From UBA8337 sp963932545 (lineage in GTDB: Bacteria; Pseudomonadota; Alphaproteobacteria; RS24), in contig CAWVRH010000014.1 of NCBI GenBank assembly GCA_963932545.1, positions 3,112 through 67,111 of the forward strand: DNA of 64,000 bases, given 5' to 3'. The notes under the pieces were generated by a model. It had not been told where the DNA came from. It searched no databases and saw only the letters and a list, made by a program, of their open reading frames with translations. Position 1 is the stretch's first letter, and every line of letters begins with the position of its first letter. The translations under genes were made by a program, and so were the position numbers. Positions 49,353 to 58,384 of this stretch are shown one piece after another.

Positions 49353-50807
49353 TTAAGAAAACGCAGGCGGAGCCGTAAAGCCATAACCGGCTTGCTCTAG
49401 CAAGCGCGCGACGCCAATCGGGGTTTTGTCTTCATAAGCCGGCCCGACGATTTGCATGCCCATAGGTAACCCAGAACTATGTTGGGGCAAGGGCACGCTG
49501 GTGGCCGGCAAATTGCACACCGTGGCGACGCCAGGCCAAACAATGTTTTCCATATAGTCGCGCGCCTCGCCATTGACCAAGAAGGGGCGGGCGTAAACAT
49601 TTGGGTCTTGCGCGTGCGCCATGGCAGGCGAAGGCGAGACGGGGCACAGCAGCACGTCGACTTGCTCGAAATAGGCTCGCCATTTGGCAGCCAATTGCGC
49701 GCGATGCTCGTCCCACATCAGCCAATCTTTATGCAGCAAACGAATGCCACGGGCTTGCAAAGTGGCGTAAGATATATCGTCTTCGCTGGCCGCATCGACG
49801 GTTTTTTGCATCCGCTGGTGAACGCTGTCTGAAAACCCGCGGCCCATGATGGGGTTCAGCAAAAGCGCGTAAATTTGTGTGTTCCATGCCAAATCAAAAT
49901 CGGGCTTTAGGGTTTTTACCTCGGCGCCCATTTTTTCTAGGGCTTTGCCAGCGGCTTCAATCGCGCTGGCCATTTCGGGGTCGACGGGGCAATAGGCGTC
50001 GTCGGCCCAAATGCCGACACGCAAGCCATGCGCGTTTTCAAACCTTGGCCCTTGCAAAGATATCTGCATGGCTTGCGTCATGCTGCCATGGGTACCGACG
50101 GTGGCATTGAGCAAGGTTTCTAAATCATCGACGGTTTTGGCCAAGGGGCCGACCACTGCCAAATCGCCTTCTGCGAGGGCGCCATGCACCGGCGGCACAT
50201 GGCCAACTTGCGGCACTAATCCGTGCGTTGGTTTGTGTCCAAACAGACCGCAATAATGCGCTGGAATGCGAATAGAGCCGCCGATATCGCTGCCGTATTC
50301 CATCGGTGTCAGGCCAGCCGAAAGGGCTGCCGCCGCGCCACCTGATGAGCCGCCGGGCGTATGCTCGAGGTTATAGGGATTATGGGTGGTGCCATGCACA
50401 TCGTTAAAACTCTGCCAATCGCCGCAAAAAATAGGCGTGTTGGTTTTGCCCATAATAATGGCGCCCGCGCTTTTCAGGCGTTGGGCTACGAGGCTATCTT
50501 GGGTTGATATTTTGCCGGCAAAATTAGGCGCGCCGACATCGCAGGTTAGACCTTTGACTTCGAAGGCGTCTTTTATGGTCATGGGCACGCCGTGCAAGGC
50601 GGTAAGGGGTTCGCCGCGCGCTTGTTTTTCGTCGGCCTTTTTCGCGTCTGCGCGGGCCTCGTCAAAGCGGGTGGCGACGACGGCGTTGAGCGTCGGATTG
50701 TGGGTTTCTATGCGGGAGATGAAATAAGTCAGGGCGTCGAGGGCAGATAGTTTCCCAGCTTTGATTTGCGCTGCAATGTCTTGTGCAGAAAGCGTATGTA
50801 AACTCAT
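49353..50807 (-). CDS. amidase (amidase signature family)
   Basis: This 484-residue protein has the amidase signature triad: Lys in VPMTIKDAF, the cis-Ser in GGSSGGAAAALSAG and the nucleophile Ser in YGSDIGGSIRIPAHYCG. The length is typical. It hydrolyses an amide to acid and ammonia, substrate unknown. GatA is unlikely because no gatB or gatC is adjacent and the C-terminal half differs. The gene is alone, divergent from an acyl-CoA ligase. Confidence 0.9.
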   Translation of the reverse strand: MSLHTLSAQDIAAQIKAGKLSALDALTYFISRIETHNPTLNAVVATRFDEARADAKKADEKQARGEPLTALHGVPMTIKDAFEVKGLTCDVGAPNFAGKISTQDSLVAQRLKSAGAIIMGKTNTPIFCGDWQSFNDVHGTTHNPYNLEHTPGGSSGGAAAALSAGLTPMEYGSDIGGSIRIPAHYCGLFGHKPTHGLVPQVGHVPPVHGALAEGDLAVVGPLAKTVDDLETLLNATVGTHGSMTQAMQISLQGPRFENAHGLRVGIWADDAYCPVDPEMASAIEAAGKALEKMGAEVKTLKPDFDLAWNTQIYALLLNPIMGRGFSDSVHQRMQKTVDAASEDDISYATLQARGIRLLHKDWLMWDEHRAQLAAKWRAYFEQVDVLLCPVSPSPAMAHAQDPNVYARPFLVNGEARDYMENIVWPGVATVCNLPATSVPLPQHSSGLPMGMQIVGPAYEDKTPIGVARLLEQAGYGFTAPPAFS

Positions 50808-50899
50808 TTTTCTATCTCCGTCCTATAGACATATGGTTGCAGTTTGGGCAATCTACGCCCCAATGAACACCGTCTGAAAAAGACGATAAGGAGAAATTT

Positions 50900-52543
50900 A
50901 TGTTCGGTCAAATGCAAGATGTACCCCTACTCATGAACCGTATTTTGGATCATGCCATGATTAACCACGGAGAACGCGAGATCGTATCGCGCTTGGTGGA
51001 AGGCAATATTCACCGCGAAACTTATGCCGATGCGCATTTGCGCGCCCGCAAACTCAGCCAGGCCTTGCAAGGTCTTGGCATGGGGCAAGGCGATGTGATT
51101 GCTACGCTGGCTTGGAACACGCACCGCCATATCGAAGCTTGGTATGGCATTACCGGTATTGGCGGGGTTTACCATACGCTGAACCCACGTCTTTTCCCCG
51201 AGCAATTGGTCTATATTATCAATCATGCGGAAGATAAATTAATCTTCACCGATTTGACCTTCGTGCCAATTCTCGAAGCCATTCAAGATCAGCTGACCCA
51301 TGTGAAAGGCATCATCATTATGACCGATGCGGCCCACATGCCAGACACTAGCCTGACCAATGTGCATTGCTATGAAGACCTTATGGATGGCCAAAATGGC
51401 GATTTCAATTGGGTGGAAGTCGATGAGCGCGCGCCTTGCGGCATGTGTTACACATCCGGCACCACAGGTAATCCGAAAGGCGTTTGCTATACGCACCGCT
51501 CCAACGTGTTGCACACATTGGTCGGTAATTCAGCCGATGTGATGGGGCTAAAAAGCACCGATTCCATTATGCCGGTTGTGCCAATGTTCCACGCCAATGC
51601 TTGGGGCCTTGCGCTCAGCGCGCCGGCGGCTGGCTCGAAAATTGTAAACCCTGGCCCGAATATGGACGGCGAAAGCATCTATCAATTGTTGACCGACGAA
51701 GCCGTGACTTTCACCGCTGCCGTGCCAACCGTTTGGCTGATGCTGCTGCAACATATGGAAGCCAATAATCTCAAATTGCCAGTGCTCAAAGATGTGACCA
51801 TTGGTGGCTCTGCGGTGCCGCGTATCATGCTTGAGAAATTTGAGCGCGATTATGAGGTTTCCGTGAAACATGCTTGGGGCATGACAGAATTGTCTCCGCT
51901 GGGCACCATTGCGAGCTTCAAATCAGGCATGGAAAACATGACCTTTGATGAACAGATGGACATTAAAGTGAAACAAGGCCGCGCGCCTTTCGGTGTGGAA
52001 ATGAAAATCACCGATGACGAGGGTAAAGAATTGCCGCGCGATGGCGTGGCCTTTGGTCACCTGATGGTTCGCGGACCGTTTGTTGTCGGCGAATATATTA
52101 AAGGCGATGGCGGCAGCATTTTGGATGAGAACGGTTTCTTTGATACGGGCGATGTGGCGACGATCGACCCGCTTGGCTTTATGCAAATTACCGACCGCGC
52201 CAAAGACGTTATCAAATCGGGGGGTGAGTGGATTTCGTCTATCGAGATTGAAAACGTAGCGGTGGCGCATGAGAGCGTTATGGAAGCTGCGGTTATCGGT
52301 TTGGCGCATCCAAAATGGGATGAACGCCCGCTGCTCATCATCGTGAAAAACGAAGGCGCGGAAGTTAGCAAAGAAGAAATTTTGAGCTTCCTAGAAGGTA
52401 AAATCGCCAAATGGTGGATGCCAGATGATGTCGCTTTCGTGGATGAAATTCCACACACGGCGACGGGTAAAATTCAGAAACTAACCTTGCGGGCGCAATT
52501 TGCTGATTACAAATTGCCGACGGCAGATAGCGCGGCGGAATAG
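50900..52543 (+). CDS. acyl-CoA synthetase (AMP-dependent), fatty-acid or methylmercaptopropionate type
   Basis: This 547-residue ANL-superfamily enzyme has the P-loop YTSGTTGNPKGVCYTHR, HAWGMTELSPLG, GFFDTGDVATIDPLGFMQITDR, DVIKSGGEWISSIEIEN and the catalytic Lys in HTATGKIQKL. It activates a carboxylate as an acyl-AMP and then acyl-CoA. The N-terminus (FGQMQDVPLLMNRILDHA) resembles DmdB-type ligases of DMSP demethylation as well as medium-chain ligases, and I cannot separate these. An AAGGAG site precedes the ATG. Confidence 0.87.
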   Translation: MFGQMQDVPLLMNRILDHAMINHGEREIVSRLVEGNIHRETYADAHLRARKLSQALQGLGMGQGDVIATLAWNTHRHIEAWYGITGIGGVYHTLNPRLFPEQLVYIINHAEDKLIFTDLTFVPILEAIQDQLTHVKGIIIMTDAAHMPDTSLTNVHCYEDLMDGQNGDFNWVEVDERAPCGMCYTSGTTGNPKGVCYTHRSNVLHTLVGNSADVMGLKSTDSIMPVVPMFHANAWGLALSAPAAGSKIVNPGPNMDGESIYQLLTDEAVTFTAAVPTVWLMLLQHMEANNLKLPVLKDVTIGGSAVPRIMLEKFERDYEVSVKHAWGMTELSPLGTIASFKSGMENMTFDEQMDIKVKQGRAPFGVEMKITDDEGKELPRDGVAFGHLMVRGPFVVGEYIKGDGGSILDENGFFDTGDVATIDPLGFMQITDRAKDVIKSGGEWISSIEIENVAVAHESVMEAAVIGLAHPKWDERPLLIIVKNEGAEVSKEEILSFLEGKIAKWWMPDDVAFVDEIPHTATGKIQKLTLRAQFADYKLPTADSAAE

Positions 52544-52545
52544 AT

Positions 52546-53271
52546 ATGTTGGGAATTTCAGTTATAACTTTAACCACTTGGGCTTTGCGGTTTGCGATTG
52601 CCGCTCCGGTCATTGCCATTACTTTACTGGCCTTGTTCCGCTTTGGCGTGATGGATTTCCGTTTGCCTTTGCTGGGCGTGGCTGTGGCGAGCTTGCTGGC
52701 GGTTATCGCTTTGCTGTTGGGCGCTATGGCGCTCATCGGCGGCTATGGCGGCGATGGGGAGCCTACGCAAAAAGCCGTTATTGCGGTGGTCTTGGCTTTG
52801 GTGGTGCTTTACGCGCCGCTATCGACGCTTCGTAAGGGAGGCAATGTGCCACCCATCCATGACATCAGCACAGATTTGGATAGCCCGCCTGTGTTCACCG
52901 CTGTGCCCGCAACAAGGGCGGACAGCGACAATAGTTTGGATATTAATGCAGACGTACAGGCGCAACAAAAAGCGTTCTACACCGAGCTGGCGCCTCTGCG
53001 TCTAGCTGGTTCGCCAAGCGATAACTTTGCTAAAGCGCTGGCTGCGGCCGAAGCTATGGGCTGGGATATTGTGGCGCAAGATGCCTCTGCTGGCACCCTA
53101 GAAGCCACCGCGACAACAGCTATGTTTGGGTTTAAAGACGATGTGTCTATTCGTCTGACAAGCGATGCGGGTGCCACGAAAGTGGATGTGCGTTCGGCGT
53201 CTCGCGTGGGTCTATCTGATTTGGGGGCCAATGCTGCCCGCATTGAAGCTTATTTGGCGGCTTTGAAATAG
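52546..53271 (+). CDS. DUF1499-family membrane protein
   Basis: This 241-residue protein has three N-terminal hydrophobic helices (residues 5-85). A soluble domain follows with PPIHDISTDLDSPPVFTA, a WDIVAQD-type segment and VRSASRVGLSDLGANAARIEAYL, the DUF1499 pattern. Its function is unknown. It starts 3 bp after the acyl-CoA ligase and converges with the MBL hydrolase gene. Confidence 0.83.
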   Translation: MLGISVITLTTWALRFAIAAPVIAITLLALFRFGVMDFRLPLLGVAVASLLAVIALLLGAMALIGGYGGDGEPTQKAVIAVVLALVVLYAPLSTLRKGGNVPPIHDISTDLDSPPVFTAVPATRADSDNSLDINADVQAQQKAFYTELAPLRLAGSPSDNFAKALAAAEAMGWDIVAQDASAGTLEATATTAMFGFKDDVSIRLTSDAGATKVDVRSASRVGLSDLGANAARIEAYLAALK

Positions 53272-53277
53272 CGCCCC

Positions 53278-54186
53278 TTAGGTAAGTTTGAATTTAGTGT
53301 CGAGCGTTGGATTGCCATCGCTCGACACCACACCGCGCTCCACTAGGTCTTGCAAATGCGCGAGCATAGAAAGCGCCGCCGCCGGATGCAGTCGTTTGTC
53401 GACCGCGGCATAGACCACTTTTACCATGTCTCGAATATCACTATCGCCTGCCTCTAGGCGCGCTAGGACTTGCGCCTCGCGCGATTTGCGGTGGCTGATG
53501 TAGTCGCGCACGAAATCTTGGGGCTTGTGAATGCATGTGCCATGGGTCGGCCAGTAAATCTCATCGTCGCGCGCCAGCAATAAATCTAGCGAGGCCATAT
53601 AATCGGACATGCTGCCATCGGGCGGAATGATGACGCTGGTCGACCAGCCCATCACATGATCGCCGGTGAAAAGGGCTTTTTCTTCGCGAAGCGCGTAGCA
53701 CATATGGCCTGCCATATGGCCGGGTGTGAACACGCATTCAAGCGACCAGTCGCCGCATTCAATTAGGCTGCCATGCGCAACTTCTACGTCTGGGCAGAAG
53801 GCGTCGTCGGCATCTTCTTCCATCTGTGGGGCGTCGCTATGAATTTCTAGGTTTTTGCTTTTGGGGGGCGTTAGGCCGTAAATCGGCGCGCCCGTTTTTT
53901 GTTTTAGCGTTGCGCTGGCAGGCGAGTGGTCGCCATGTGTATGCGTAATAATAATATGGCTGATACTCTCGCCAGGCTCGAGGGCGGCCAAAATAGCCTC
54001 GATATGCGCGTCATCAATAGGGCCCGGGTCGATGACGCCGACTTGGCCATTGCCAATGAGGTAAGTGCCTGTGCCGGTAAATGTGAAAGGGCCAGGGTTG
54101 TTGCAAATGACGCGCCGAATGAGCGGACTTAAGCGATCTACTTTGCCGTAAGAAAATTCGAACTCTGTAACAAAAGGAATGCCCAT
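53278..54186 (-). CDS. MBL-fold metallo-hydrolase (LACTB2-like)
   Basis: This 302-residue protein has the metallo-beta-lactamase motif ITHTHGDHSPAS, the later His in FTPGHMAGHM, Asp in LFTGDHVMGWS and His in YWPTHGTCI. A helical C-terminal domain follows (VKVVYAAVDKRLHPAAALSMLAHLQDLVERG), as in LACTB2-type proteins. It probably hydrolyses a thioester or phosphodiester in the cytoplasm. The substrate is unknown. Confidence 0.88.
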   Translation of the reverse strand: MGIPFVTEFEFSYGKVDRLSPLIRRVICNNPGPFTFTGTGTYLIGNGQVGVIDPGPIDDAHIEAILAALEPGESISHIIITHTHGDHSPASATLKQKTGAPIYGLTPPKSKNLEIHSDAPQMEEDADDAFCPDVEVAHGSLIECGDWSLECVFTPGHMAGHMCYALREEKALFTGDHVMGWSTSVIIPPDGSMSDYMASLDLLLARDDEIYWPTHGTCIHKPQDFVRDYISHRKSREAQVLARLEAGDSDIRDMVKVVYAAVDKRLHPAAALSMLAHLQDLVERGVVSSDGNPTLDTKFKLT

Positions 54187-54357
54187 TTGCGCCTCTTTTC
54201 ACTTTAATAAAACTCTCCTGTGTGTAGCACGGAATTTCATATCTGTCTTTTTAGGAGTTTTACCCTGCGTTTGCTCTCTGCCGCCCAACATAAGTCGGGC
54301 GAAGGCGATAGCGAGGGTGTTTTGAGCCTCACGAAATGAAGCGACGCAGTAAAAAAC

Positions 54358-54398
54358 GCTAGCCACTTGGCTTGCTTCTGCTCGCCAATCTGGCTAGC
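54358..54398. repeat. imperfect 13-bp inverted repeat in the largest intergenic gap
   Basis: GCTAGCCA-C-TTGGC pairs with GCCAA-TC-TGGCTAGC around a 12-nt loop, in the 241-bp gap between the divergent MBL gene and the small membrane protein gene. Only CTTT follows on the plus strand. The rest of the gap shows no clear gene or promoter. Confidence 0.4.
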
Positions 54399-54427
54399 CT
54401 TTGGACATAACAGAGAGGGAGTTTCTC

Positions 54428-54799
54428 ATGAATAAGGTTTTACATATTTTGGTTTTAGTGCTCGGTGCGGTTTTCGCGCTGACGACGATTGGCTGGATTT
54501 TGGATCCAGCAAGTGCCGGCAGGCGGTTGGAAATGGATCTGCTAGATGGTCTGGGTCGCAATACGCAAGTTGGCGATTTTACGGCTTTCTTCGCCACGAT
54601 TACGGTCTCCATCTTGGTTGGGGCCCTGAAAAAGCGGGTGGATTTCATTTATGCGGCCGCCATGCTTTTGGGCTTTGCTGCGATCTTCCGTATTTTGGCA
54701 GGTCTGGTGCATGATGCGCCCATGCTGTTCTCGGCTATTGGTCCAGAGATTGTTTGCACGGTTATTTTGGTTGCCTACGCACGCACTTTGAAAGCTTAA
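54428..54799 (+). CDS. small four-helix membrane protein (DUF4345-like)
   Basis: The 123-residue protein has four hydrophobic helices, with the polar loop DPASAGRRLEMDLLDGLGRNTQVGD after the first. The layout recalls DUF4345 proteins, of unknown function. This assignment is tentative. GGGAG precedes ATG 54428, so a reading nine codons longer is unlikely. A strong terminator follows. Confidence 0.6.
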   Translation: MNKVLHILVLVLGAVFALTTIGWILDPASAGRRLEMDLLDGLGRNTQVGDFTAFFATITVSILVGALKKRVDFIYAAAMLLGFAAIFRILAGLVHDAPMLFSAIGPEIVCTVILVAYARTLKA

Positions 54800-54831
54800 A
54801 ACGAGCCTCGGGGTTTCCCAAGGAAGATAAT

Positions 54832-54864
54832 AATCGCGCGTCTTCGGGCGCGCGATTTACTTTT
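54832..54864 (+). terminator. rho-independent terminator with UUCG tetraloop
   Basis: AATCGCGCGTC and GGCGCGCGATT form an 11-bp stem (one G-U) closed by TTCG and followed by TACTTTT, 32 bp after the small membrane protein gene. Confidence 0.85.
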
Positions 54865-54920
54865 GGGGCTCTGCATGGCAGGGTTTTATGGCATTGAGAT
54901 TGAAAATTGGGAGAAACCTT

Positions 54921-56009
54921 ATGTCGCAATCGAGCCTTGAGGGTGTGAAAAAACGCCCCCTTCTATCCATTCTAATTGGCCTATTTACTCTCTTTATTGG
55001 CTATCTGCTGTTGTGGCCTGTGCCATTTGATCCCGTTGCGGGTCCCGAGCGTGCGGCCAATCCTGCGGGCACCGGCGTGTTTGCCAAGAACAACGCTTTG
55101 GCGAAAGCTGAATTGATTGAAAGCGGACATGGCCCCGAGGGCATCGCCTTTGATGCGAGAGGGCGACTGCACACAGGTCTGCATAATGGCGATGTTTTGC
55201 GCCAAAAATCAGATGGTCGATTTGAGCTTGTTGGCAATACAGGCGGGCGGCCTTTGGGGCTAGATTTTGACGCGCGCGGACAGTTGATTATTGCCGACGG
55301 GATTGCGGGGCTGATTTCTATGGCGCCCGATGGCACGGTCAAAACATTGGCCACTGATTTTGACGGCAAGCGCATGTTGTTTGTCGATGATTTGGCGATA
55401 GCCATAGATGGAAAAATTTATTTTTCAGATGCTTCGCAGCGTCACGCCTATGGCGCCGACATCATCGAGATATTTGAACGCCGACCTACGGGACGCTTGA
55501 TGGTTTATAATCCGCGCGATAAATCGTTGGCGGTGCTGTTGGATGATTTATATTTTGCCAATGGCGTGGCTCTCAGCGAGAGCGAAGATTTTGTGCTGAT
55601 TAACGAAACTTTCGACCATCGTATTATGCGGTATTGGCTGAAGGGCCCGAAAGCGGGCACATCCGACGTGTTTATCGATAATTTGCCAGGCTATATCGAC
55701 AATATTACCGAAGGGCCCAACGGGAGCTTTTGGGTGGCTGTGGTTTCTGCTCGCACGGATGATTTGGATGCTTTGGTGCCGTCGCCGTTTTTGCGGAAGG
55801 TCGTGTGGCGCCTCTTGCAGCTCACCGGTGGCTCGCCAGCGCAGGAGCATAGCTATGCTGTGAAGCTTGATGCGACCGGCAAACCTTTGGTCTCGCTAGA
55901 AGACGATAGCGGGCATATTTACATGATGACCAGCGTTTTGGAGCGCCAAGGAAAGTTATATCTGGGCAGTCTTACCAATCATGCGATTGGTATTATCGAG
56001 GCCCCGTAG
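54921..56009 (+). CDS. strictosidine synthase/SMP-30-like beta-propeller protein, membrane-anchored
   Basis: A hydrophobic N-terminal helix (ILIGLFTLFIGYLLLWPV) anchors this 362-residue protein. It is followed by a six-bladed propeller with HGPEGIAFDARG, GRPLGLDFDARGQLIIAD, KIYFSDASQRHAYG and FANGVALSESEDFVLINET, the pattern of strictosidine synthase-like and APMAP proteins. Bacterial members are probably lactonases or arylesterases. The domain faces the periplasm. GGGAGAAACC precedes ATG 54921. Confidence 0.83.
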   Translation: MSQSSLEGVKKRPLLSILIGLFTLFIGYLLLWPVPFDPVAGPERAANPAGTGVFAKNNALAKAELIESGHGPEGIAFDARGRLHTGLHNGDVLRQKSDGRFELVGNTGGRPLGLDFDARGQLIIADGIAGLISMAPDGTVKTLATDFDGKRMLFVDDLAIAIDGKIYFSDASQRHAYGADIIEIFERRPTGRLMVYNPRDKSLAVLLDDLYFANGVALSESEDFVLINETFDHRIMRYWLKGPKAGTSDVFIDNLPGYIDNITEGPNGSFWVAVVSARTDDLDALVPSPFLRKVVWRLLQLTGGSPAQEHSYAVKLDATGKPLVSLEDDSGHIYMMTSVLERQGKLYLGSLTNHAIGIIEAP

Positions 56010-56019
56010 GCGGGGTTTT
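56002..56019 (+). terminator. short GC hairpin with T4 tract
   Basis: CCCCG and CGGGG pair around TAGG, overlapping the stop codon of the propeller gene, followed by TTTT. It is short but well placed. Confidence 0.5.
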
Positions 56020-56101
56020 GGCCCGAAGCTTATGTGCCGCACCATAAAGTTTATTTAAGGGCTAGACCGCAGCCTCGGTTTTATATATTTTCGCGCTCAG
56101 T

Positions 56102-56176
56102 TGGGGTGTAGCCAAGTGGTAAGGCACCGGTTTTTGGTATCGGCATGCGCAGGTTCGAATCCTGCCACCCCAGCCA
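56102..56176 (+). tRNA. tRNA-Gln (anticodon TTG)
   Basis: TGGGGTG at the 5' end pairs with CACCCCA at the 3' end, followed by discriminator G and an encoded CCA. The anticodon stem CCGGT/ATCGG encloses TTTTGGT, giving anticodon TTG. The T-arm has the GGTTCGAATCC pattern. It is single-copy here, with no integrase or direct repeat nearby. Confidence 0.97.
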
Positions 56177-56189
56177 GTTTTTGGGAAAA

Positions 56190-56726
56190 TTATTTCGGTG
56201 GTAAAAAGCCAAAACTGCGCAGGTCATCGTCGCTAAAGCGATGTTGGCCTTTGGCGTAGTTTTTTGCGTTTTGCACGTAGAAAGCCGCGTTCATCGCATT
56301 GGCTTTGCCGTTGTCGCGCTGTTTTACGACTTTGGCGGGCGCGCCCGCGATGATGGAATTATCGGGGAACTCGCTGCCTTCTGTGACAATGCTGTGGCCA
56401 GCGACAATGCAATTATTGCCGATTTTTGCACCGTCCATAATCGTCGCATTTATGCCAATCAGACATTTGTCGCCAATCGTGCAGCCATGTAGCGTCGCGT
56501 GGTGAGTAATGGAACAGTCGTCGCCCACAATCGTCGGCGTGGTGCCGCCAACATGCATCATGACAAAATCTTGGATATTGGTGCGCTCGCCGATTTCAAT
56601 GTGATACAGCTCGCTGCGCATCACCACATTTGGCCATACGGAACTTTCGGCACCCATACGCACATGGCCATAAAGAAGCGCTGTATCATGCACCCAGACG
56701 CTCTCGTGAAGCTCTAATTTATCCAT
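56190..56726 (-). CDS. gamma-carbonic anhydrase-family protein
   Basis: This 178-residue left-handed beta-helix protein has hexapeptide repeats and the metal-binding histidines in QDFVMMHVGG and SITHHATLHGC. The family binds Zn or Fe as a trimer. Some members hydrate CO2, and others (YrdA-like) have unknown activity. It starts 8 bp inside the end of the CDP-alcohol transferase gene, suggesting coupling. Confidence 0.9.
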   Translation of the reverse strand: MDKLELHESVWVHDTALLYGHVRMGAESSVWPNVVMRSELYHIEIGERTNIQDFVMMHVGGTTPTIVGDDCSITHHATLHGCTIGDKCLIGINATIMDGAKIGNNCIVAGHSIVTEGSEFPDNSIIAGAPAKVVKQRDNGKANAMNAAFYVQNAKNYAKGQHRFSDDDLRSFGFLPPK

Positions 56727-57333
56727 TTGTCGGTTCCTTCAATTGTTGAATGCTGACCATAAGACGGCCGAGCACGGAAATATAGACGATGGCGGAAAAA
56801 ATCAGGGCCGCAGGGATGAAAAACTGCGGGTACACCATCACAAAGGCGAAAAAACCAATGGTCTCCGTGCCTTCTGCGAGGCCCGCTAAATAAAAGAAAC
56901 TCTTTTGACCCTGTGCTGTGGAGCTGGCGCCGCGTTTTTCAGCCAGGATGGCAAAAGCCAAGAAAACCGACATCGACATGGCAAAGCTGGATAGTAAAAT
57001 CGCGGCGGCAAAAGCCGTTTCGGGGGTATGCAGCATAAAGCCGAGCGGCAACAGCGCCCAAAGTAAGAAATCTGCGGTGATATCTAGGTAGCCGCCGAGG
57101 TCTGTGGCGCCATGGCGGCGCGCGACGGCGCCATCCAAGCCATCTAAAATTCGGTTTATAGCCAAAAAAACAAGGGCCAGCGTGAACTGGCCCTTAATAA
57201 TTGCAATAAAACTTATAACTCCAATTAAAAACCCTACAATAGTAATACTATTAGCGGATATTTTCTGCGGAAATATCTTGGCGGCCGAGTTAAGCGGCGA
57301 ATCCATCCATTTTCGCATGCTGGAGTCTAGCAT
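56719..57333 (-). CDS. CDP-alcohol phosphatidyltransferase family protein
   Basis: This 204-residue protein has the signature DGLDGAVARRHGATDLGG followed by YLDITADF, giving the four-Asp pattern of the family. It has five or six hydrophobic helices. It transfers a phosphatidyl or related group from CDP-alcohol to an acceptor alcohol at the inner membrane. The acceptor is unknown. A start at 57318 is also possible. Confidence 0.85.
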   Translation of the reverse strand: MLDSSMRKWMDSPLNSAAKIFPQKISANSITIVGFLIGVISFIAIIKGQFTLALVFLAINRILDGLDGAVARRHGATDLGGYLDITADFLLWALLPLGFMLHTPETAFAAAILLSSFAMSMSVFLAFAILAEKRGASSTAQGQKSFFYLAGLAEGTETIGFFAFVMVYPQFFIPAALIFSAIVYISVLGRLMVSIQQLKEPTNG

Positions 57334-57337
57334 AGGC

Positions 57338-58309
57338 TCACGAAGCGCGTGACACTAGGCTGTCAATGGCAGCCCGATAGTCGCGTTCCATCTCGGCAAC
57401 CACATCTTCGACGGATTGCACGTCTTTAATGCCGCCGATGCCCTGGCCAGAGCCCCAAATGTCTTTCCAGGCCTTCGATTTCGTGTTGCCGCCCGAACCA
57501 AAGTTCATCGAGGATTTATCGGCATCTGGCAGATTGTCTGGGTCCATGCCGGCTTTGGAAATGGAGGGTTTCAGGTAATTGCCATCGACGCCAGTGAATA
57601 GGGACGAATAGACGATGTCGTCGGCTGCTGATTCCACCAGCATATCTTTGTAGCTTTGATCCGCATTGGCTTCTTCGGTCGCGATGAAACGCGAGCCGAT
57701 ATAGGCCAAATCTGCGCCCATAGCCAAAGCCGAAGCGACGCAATAGCCATCGCCGATGGAGCCTGACAATAAAATTGTGCCATCAAACCATTCTTTCACT
57801 TCGCGAACCAAAGCAAATGGGCTCAAGGCGCCCGCATGGCCGCCAGCGCCGGCGCAGACCAAAATAAGGCCATCGACACCTTGTTCGGCAGCTTTTTTAG
57901 CGTGTTTTACATTAATCACATCGTGGAAAACCAAACCGCCATAGCTATGCGCGGCCTCAACAACTTCTGCCGGTGGGCGCAGGCTGGTGATGATAATTGG
58001 AACCTTATGCTTTACGCACATGGCCATGTCATCCATCAGGCGATCGTTAGATGCGTGGCAGATTTGGTTAACGGCAAATGGCGCAACATATTTATCTGGA
58101 TTGGCCAGTTTATATTCGTTCAACTCTGTGGTGATACGGGTCAGCCAGTCGTCGAGGACTGCGGCTGGACGTGCGTTCAACGCGGGAAATGAGCCAACAA
58201 CGCCCGCTTTACACTGTGCAATAACCAACTCTGGGCCAGACACAAGAAACAGGGGGGACCCGATAACCGGGATACGCAAATTGTTTTGTAAAACTTCAGG
58301 CAAGGCCAT
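57338..58309 (-). CDS. nitronate monooxygenase (NPD-like flavoenzyme)
   Basis: This 323-residue TIM barrel begins LRIPVIGSPLFLVSGPELV and has PFAVNQICHASNDR, GLVFHDVINVKHAKKA, ILVCAGAGGHAG, ILLSGSIGDGYCVASALAMGADLAYIGSRF (FMN phosphate binding) and SEEANADQSYKDM-like text near the end. It oxidises alkyl nitronates or acts as an FMN reductase. The substrate is uncertain. It is followed by the CDP-alcohol transferase gene after 4 bp. Confidence 0.9.
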   Translation of the reverse strand: MALPEVLQNNLRIPVIGSPLFLVSGPELVIAQCKAGVVGSFPALNARPAAVLDDWLTRITTELNEYKLANPDKYVAPFAVNQICHASNDRLMDDMAMCVKHKVPIIITSLRPPAEVVEAAHSYGGLVFHDVINVKHAKKAAEQGVDGLILVCAGAGGHAGALSPFALVREVKEWFDGTILLSGSIGDGYCVASALAMGADLAYIGSRFIATEEANADQSYKDMLVESAADDIVYSSLFTGVDGNYLKPSISKAGMDPDNLPDADKSSMNFGSGGNTKSKAWKDIWGSGQGIGGIKDVQSVEDVVAEMERDYRAAIDSLVSRAS

Positions 58310-58384
58310 TCATACTCTCCATAAGGGTAATTAGATTAGATAAGATATTGTGTTCTTTGGCGTCAAAAGCAAGCCTTTCGACAA

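Noticed and set aside
56102..56176. tRNA-Gln as an attachment site for a mobile island
   Set aside because: No integrase, no direct repeat of the tRNA 3' end, and ordinary metabolic genes on both sides.
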